Assembly: GCF_037975245.1 (NCBI RefSeq)
Contig: NC_092575.1
Span: 23,291,841-23,355,840, forward strand
Origin: Apostichopus japonicus
Lineage: Eukaryota > Echinodermata > Holothuroidea > Aspidochirotida > Stichopodidae
Direction of reading: 5' to 3'
DNA length: 64,000 bases
This document shows positions 60,651 through 64,000 of this stretch, piece by piece. The first letter of the stretch is position 1; each line of letters opens with the position of its first letter. The notes beneath the pieces are model-generated. The model ran no database searches and was not told where the DNA came from. It saw only the letters and a program-made list of their open reading frames with translations. Made by a program: the position numbers and the translations under genes.

Positions 60651-60990
60651 AATAAGTATTCGAATACTAATACGAATAACTATAAGCCTTCGTCAGAGCC
60701 GAATTATGTTAATGAGTTAAGTATTCGAATACCTATTAGGTATTCGAATAGATATTCGAATAGATATTCGAATAGGTATTCGAATAGCTATTCGAATAGC
60801 TATTCGAATAGCTATTGGAATAGTATTGGAATAGCTATTCGAATAGCTATTGGAATAGCTATTGGAATAGCTATTGGAATAGCTATCTGACTACTTAGCT
60901 CATTTACATATAAGTATTCGCTCATTTAAATAATTCGGCTCTGACGAATACTTATAGTTATTCGAATACTTATTCGCTAGTATTCGAATA
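60651..60990. repeat. foldback element with TATTCGAATA arms and a tandem core
   Basis: The left arm (about 60,651-60,720) contains AATAACTATAAGCCTTCGTC and AGAGCCGAATTATGTTAATG. The right arm (about 60,900-60,985) carries the complement (CATTTAAATAATTCGGCT, CTGACGAATACTTATAGTTA). The core, about 60,721-60,895, is a tandem of roughly 12 bp units GAATAGCTATTC/G, themselves palindromic. Related GTATTCGAATA motifs extend on both sides to about 60,570 and 61,070, so the true element may be larger. Confidence 0.82.
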
Positions 60991-61178
60991 CTTGTATGCT
61001 AATTAGTTATGTTATGAAGGCTTAACAGGTTTCTGAATACTTACTCGAATACTTACTGAATACTTGTATGCTAATCAGTTCCAAGGAGAGTTAGGATTTG
61101 GCCAGCTTGTTGTCCTAGCTCCTTGATTAAAACTCACCAAACAAATAATGAGAATAACCAGAATTCTGAAGCCTCCTT

Positions 61179-61184
61179 TTTATT
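61179..61184 (-). promoter_or_regulatory. polyadenylation signal AATAAA of the BEN-domain gene
   Basis: TTTATT on the plus strand reads AATAAA on the minus strand about 40 bases past the stop codon at 61,223. The spacing implies a very short 3' untranslated region. Confidence 0.55.
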
Positions 61185-61222
61185 CAACAAGTATAAAATT
61201 ACAAAACAAAACAAAAATGAAA

Positions 61223-61344
61223 CTACAGCTTCTTCAATTTCATATCTCTCCGAGCATTTGTGCACTTGTACGCAAATCGTTTGTTAATTTCTTGTGGCAG
61301 TGGTTCTGGCCACTGATTTCTGCCACACATACTGTGAATGTACT
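61223..61344 (-). CDS. BEN gene, last exon
   Basis: The exon is 122 nt, phase 1 in, acceptor GTTTTTTTTCAG, TAG stop at 61,225-61,223. It encodes the C-terminal helices of the BEN domain (YIHSMC, INKRFAYKCTNARRDMKLKKL). Confidence 0.85.
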
Positions 61345-63729
61345 CTGAAAAAAAACATAAATAGAAATAATTAATAATGATACAGCACAAATATACATTG
61401 GCACAATAACCACCCACCAGAACAAAAAAGGTTATAGTTTCAGTGCATAATACAGGGACTTCGCGACGCGGGAGAGGGATAGGTGGCTTTAGCCCCCACT
61501 TTTTTGCAAGCAAGTATGTTTACACATGTCTTACAACATGTCACAAAGTTTATATATAACCTTACTAGCCCTCCCCCGCCCCCTATAATAATTATAAAAA
61601 TGATGCTCCTTGCATATAACCACATATGAAAAACAGAAATGTAATCACATTTAACTCTGCATGCCCACCACTTAAATGTTTTGCAAAATAAGAGCCACTT
61701 CCAATCTTTTACATTAAATCCCTGCATACTCATTAATATGCATGAAACCGCCTCCATATTTAAAAATAGGACTATCAGGGTACCATGTGTCATTCTTGTG
61801 CTAGTAACACACGCTACACTGGAACCAAATTTTGTGGAAAAAGTTTTTAGATCCTAAGTTATCACTTATTTATTAGAGCATATTAAATACCTCTCAATGC
61901 AGCAACTTTATATCCTGCCAAAGGTTTTCTGTTCCCCCCAGATTTTCCATCTTTCCGCAGTCCAAGTCCAGACGATGCAGCCAAAACATCTATTGGAAAT
62001 ATAAGATCTATGACTCCATTCAGCAAAAACAATGGTGCCTCCTGTGGATCTTTCTTTAGAGCCTTCTGCTGAATGGAGTATAGCTTGGTGGGCTCGACAG
62101 TGATATGGGAGAAGCGATCAGTGTCATTGGGATCCCTGATGAGAAGTTGCTGCAAGAAAAAAAAATCTACATTTATTTTCAGTTTGTTACAATTTCAAGG
62201 CCCTGTAGTCAAAGAATAACATAAAAATGAAATTAAGAGTGCAAAGTTAAATTAGGAAGAAAAGGACTTGAGTATGAAATTTTGAGATTTTATGGAAGAG
62301 ATTGCATGTAGGGTGAAAGAAATCACCCACATGTCTAGTTGACCACTTAACATTTCAACTCTTTAATTAAAATCATGTTGTCCTGATGGTTGGTTGGTGT
62401 AGTTCCACATCCCTTTATTTAACAGCTATGGTAATATATAGATGAGAAGAATCTATATACAATGGCATGATATGATAAACATAAATGAGACAAATGAAGT
62501 GGGAAGAAACCGAAGTACCCTGAAAACCTACAACGTCAGGTCAGTCTCACACCCATGCACATGTGAAACATATAATATTAAATTTCAAATATTAAATTGA
62601 AGTAACACGCGGAACAAGCTATTTGATAAACAAATCATTTAGAAAGGAAAACTGAAGGGGTAGGGAAATGGGATTGAGGTACTGCAGGAGTGATCAATCT
62701 TAAGTTTTGAGGAAGATGGTATCAATTTTTTAGCAGAATGAAAAAGAATTTAGCCATTGTCACTAAAAGAACCAATACATATGAAGACTTTTATCTTACC
62801 TTATGCACTGAACCTTCTCCTAGGCTTGTGTCCCTGGAAACTTCAGAAAGCTCTTGACTTTGGTTCTGCCAGAAATAATAATGAAATACTAAATGACATA
62901 AGTTAACATTATGCAATATTAGATCAAGTTAGCAGAATTTTGACGGAAAGTTTTGTTACTTCTAATACTGTGACAACTGCTCGCTTATCACTTAAATCAG
63001 GCTTTTGTTGATAATTTTATATAACACTTTTTTTAGTTTTTCTTTCTTATCATTTAAACTTTGTTTCTTGTGGGCCTACAAAAATTGAGCAAATTTGTCA
63101 TGAACAAAGGAGCATATGAGTTCTATAAACACTTTTGTCATTTTCTCTGTGGAAGTAATCATGCATGATTAATTGCTAACCACTCACATTTTATTTGCAA
63201 GTAGGTGTTGGTAAATTACTTTTTGTTCACAGCACTAGTTACTTCCATTGTTTTATAAGATTTCAAAGCAATTTAGGTAATGTTGACACAAGCATCCTTC
63301 ATTCAGTTCAGTGCTTAAAGATTTGTGAACAAGTAGCCACAACATGAGCTAAATTGAGGATGAAAGTGACAAATCAAAACTGGTTAAAACTGACTTCTAC
63401 AGAAAGCAAATATTTAAGTAAGACACCATTATTGGTTTTCAATCCTGAACAATTGAATAACCATTATACCTTGAATACCCTCAGGGTTGGATTTTAGAAA
63501 ATACATCTTTATACATATTTCTGTGGTGTCCTTGAGCATGTTGTAATGAGACTCTGATTCATGTGGCCTACATAAAACAAGAGTTCCCTGCTGAAGGAAC
63601 AATTGGAACCAAAAGTTACATGTATTGCAGAGAAGGTAAGGGATAAATATATACTCACCAGAGTGTTTGATTTTCTGGATGGTTCCAACAGTTCACTAAG
63701 TTTGCGTAGGTGAAATAAAACCTCTGCAT
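61223..63729 (-). CDS. BEN-domain protein, C-terminal four exons (5' end outside the window)
   Basis: Exons 63729-63659, 62865-62800, 62149-61891 and 61344-61223 join in phase (entering phase 1, then 0, 0, 1) and end in TAG. The last two exons encode a BEN domain: FLLNGVIDLIFPIDVLAASS, GLGLRKDGKSGGNRKPL, KVAALREYIHSMC and a basic C-terminus with RRDMKLKKL. BEN domains bind DNA or chromatin proteins and occur in BEND proteins and Insensitive-type repressors. The protein ends with the domain, as in many BEND proteins. The upstream exons encode a Ser/Glu-rich, low-complexity segment. The gene lies upstream of the DED/ZU5 gene in the same orientation, separated by about 3.9 kb. The specific family member cannot be named. 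Confidence 0.8.
61891..62149 (-). CDS. BEN gene, penultimate exon (BEN domain core)
   Basis: The exon is 259 nt, phase 0 in and phase 1 out, acceptor TTTCTTGCAG and donor AGAG/GTATTT. It encodes 86 residues including FPIDVLAASSGLGLRKDGKS and KVAALR, the core of the BEN domain. Confidence 0.85.
62800..62865 (-). CDS. BEN gene, internal exon
   Basis: The exon is 66 nt, phase 0 both sides, acceptor TTTCTGGCAG and donor AAG/GTAAGA. It encodes NQSQELSEVSRDTSLGEGSV and two further residues, a low-complexity linker. Confidence 0.75.
63659..63729 (-). CDS. BEN gene, most upstream exon in the window
   Basis: The exon is 71 nt, phase 1 in and phase 0 out, acceptor TTCTCAACAG and donor CTG/GTGAGT. It encodes DAEVLFHLRKLSELLEPSRK plus SNTL, an amphipathic helix. 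At least one more exon must lie beyond the right edge. Confidence 0.75.
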
Positions 63730-64000
63730 CTGTTGAGAAAAAGATGTACAGTAAATTAACAAGAGCAATAAATATACAGTAATTAGCATGATGCACTGTT
63801 GTTTCAACCAATTTGGTATATTATGGTGCCTTTTTGTGAAATCTACGTTTCTTGCACCACACAGGCCCCGCTAACAGCAGTTTTCTCCAACTGGCCTGTT
63901 GGGCACAAGGTTAATTCCATGTGAAATAACTCGCTTTAACAATATTCCCTTTTAGCTTGAAGTGATAAAATAGCAAAGAATTGAAGCAAGTTTATCTATT
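63730..64000 (-). other. intron of the BEN-domain gene at the window edge
   Basis: No further exon with a matching phase is visible before the window ends; the upstream exon must lie to the right. Confidence 0.6.

Larger units (their letters stand above)
57343..61178. other. spacer between the two minus-strand genes, presumed promoter region of the DED/ZU5 gene
   Basis: No protein gene is supported beyond exon 1. A 138-codon minus frame at 59,463-59,879 lies in a GC-richer patch (about 59,570-59,760) that looks like an old mobile element and shows no domain. The spacer contains the GTGACGGACGTAC motif clusters, the hAT element at 57,881-58,318 and the inverted repeat at about 60,651-60,990. 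Confidence 0.55.

Noticed and set aside
37565-63729. One single gene joining the BEN exons to the DED/ZU5 exons
   Set aside because: The BEN frame ends with a TAG in its last exon and has a nearby AATAAA, and the DED/ZU5 gene has its own plausible start exon in the correct phase.

Overview
This is animal nuclear DNA: AT-rich, full of simple-sequence tracts, with split genes whose short exons carry GT/AG splice sites. It contains no bacterial-style operons, and most long open frames are accidental or antisense. The domain content (death-effector-like folds with ZU5-UPA modules, a BEN domain) and the repeats fit an invertebrate deuterostome. I suspect an echinoderm or a related marine animal, but that guess is inference and not proven by the sequence.

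Positions 1 to about 36,500 hold no protein gene I can support. This stretch contains (TA)n, (AAT)n and minisatellite arrays. It also carries hAT-type miniature elements with target-site duplications (7,999-8,384; 25,791-26,213), a near-palindromic element (32,743-32,946) with a partial relative at 15,634-15,768, and a retrotransposon reverse-transcriptase tail (28,421-28,726). An unusual retroposon-like unit at 24,277-24,442 (minus) has a 5' end matching the start of U2 snRNA. A tRNA-Glu(CTC) gene lies at 35,732-35,803, preceded by two decayed Glu-tRNA-like copies.

The 37,565-57,342 region (minus strand) holds one 18-exon gene that I reconstructed from splice sites and reading phase. The predicted protein is about 1,363 residues. 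It has a short N-terminus, a coiled coil of fifteen 14-residue repeats, then DED-like, ZU5, UPA, DED-like, linker, ZU5, UPA, DED-like. The two ZU5-UPA-DED halves share exon sizes and intron phases, which points to an internal tandem duplication. Its introns hold a roughly 140-147 bp tandem repeat that carries perfect DR1 nuclear-receptor motifs, an hAT miniature element and SINE-like pieces.

The spacer upstream of that gene (57.4-61.2 kb) contains repeated GTGACGGACGTAC motifs, a complete 438 bp hAT miniature element with an exact 8 bp target duplication, and a long inverted repeat built on TATTCGAATA. From 61,223 to the right edge lie the last four exons of a BEN-domain gene (minus strand), whose 5' part is outside the window. 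The two genes run head to tail on the minus strand. The large one reads as a death-fold signalling scaffold and the BEN gene as a chromatin or DNA-binding regulator; nothing in the sequence ties their functions together.
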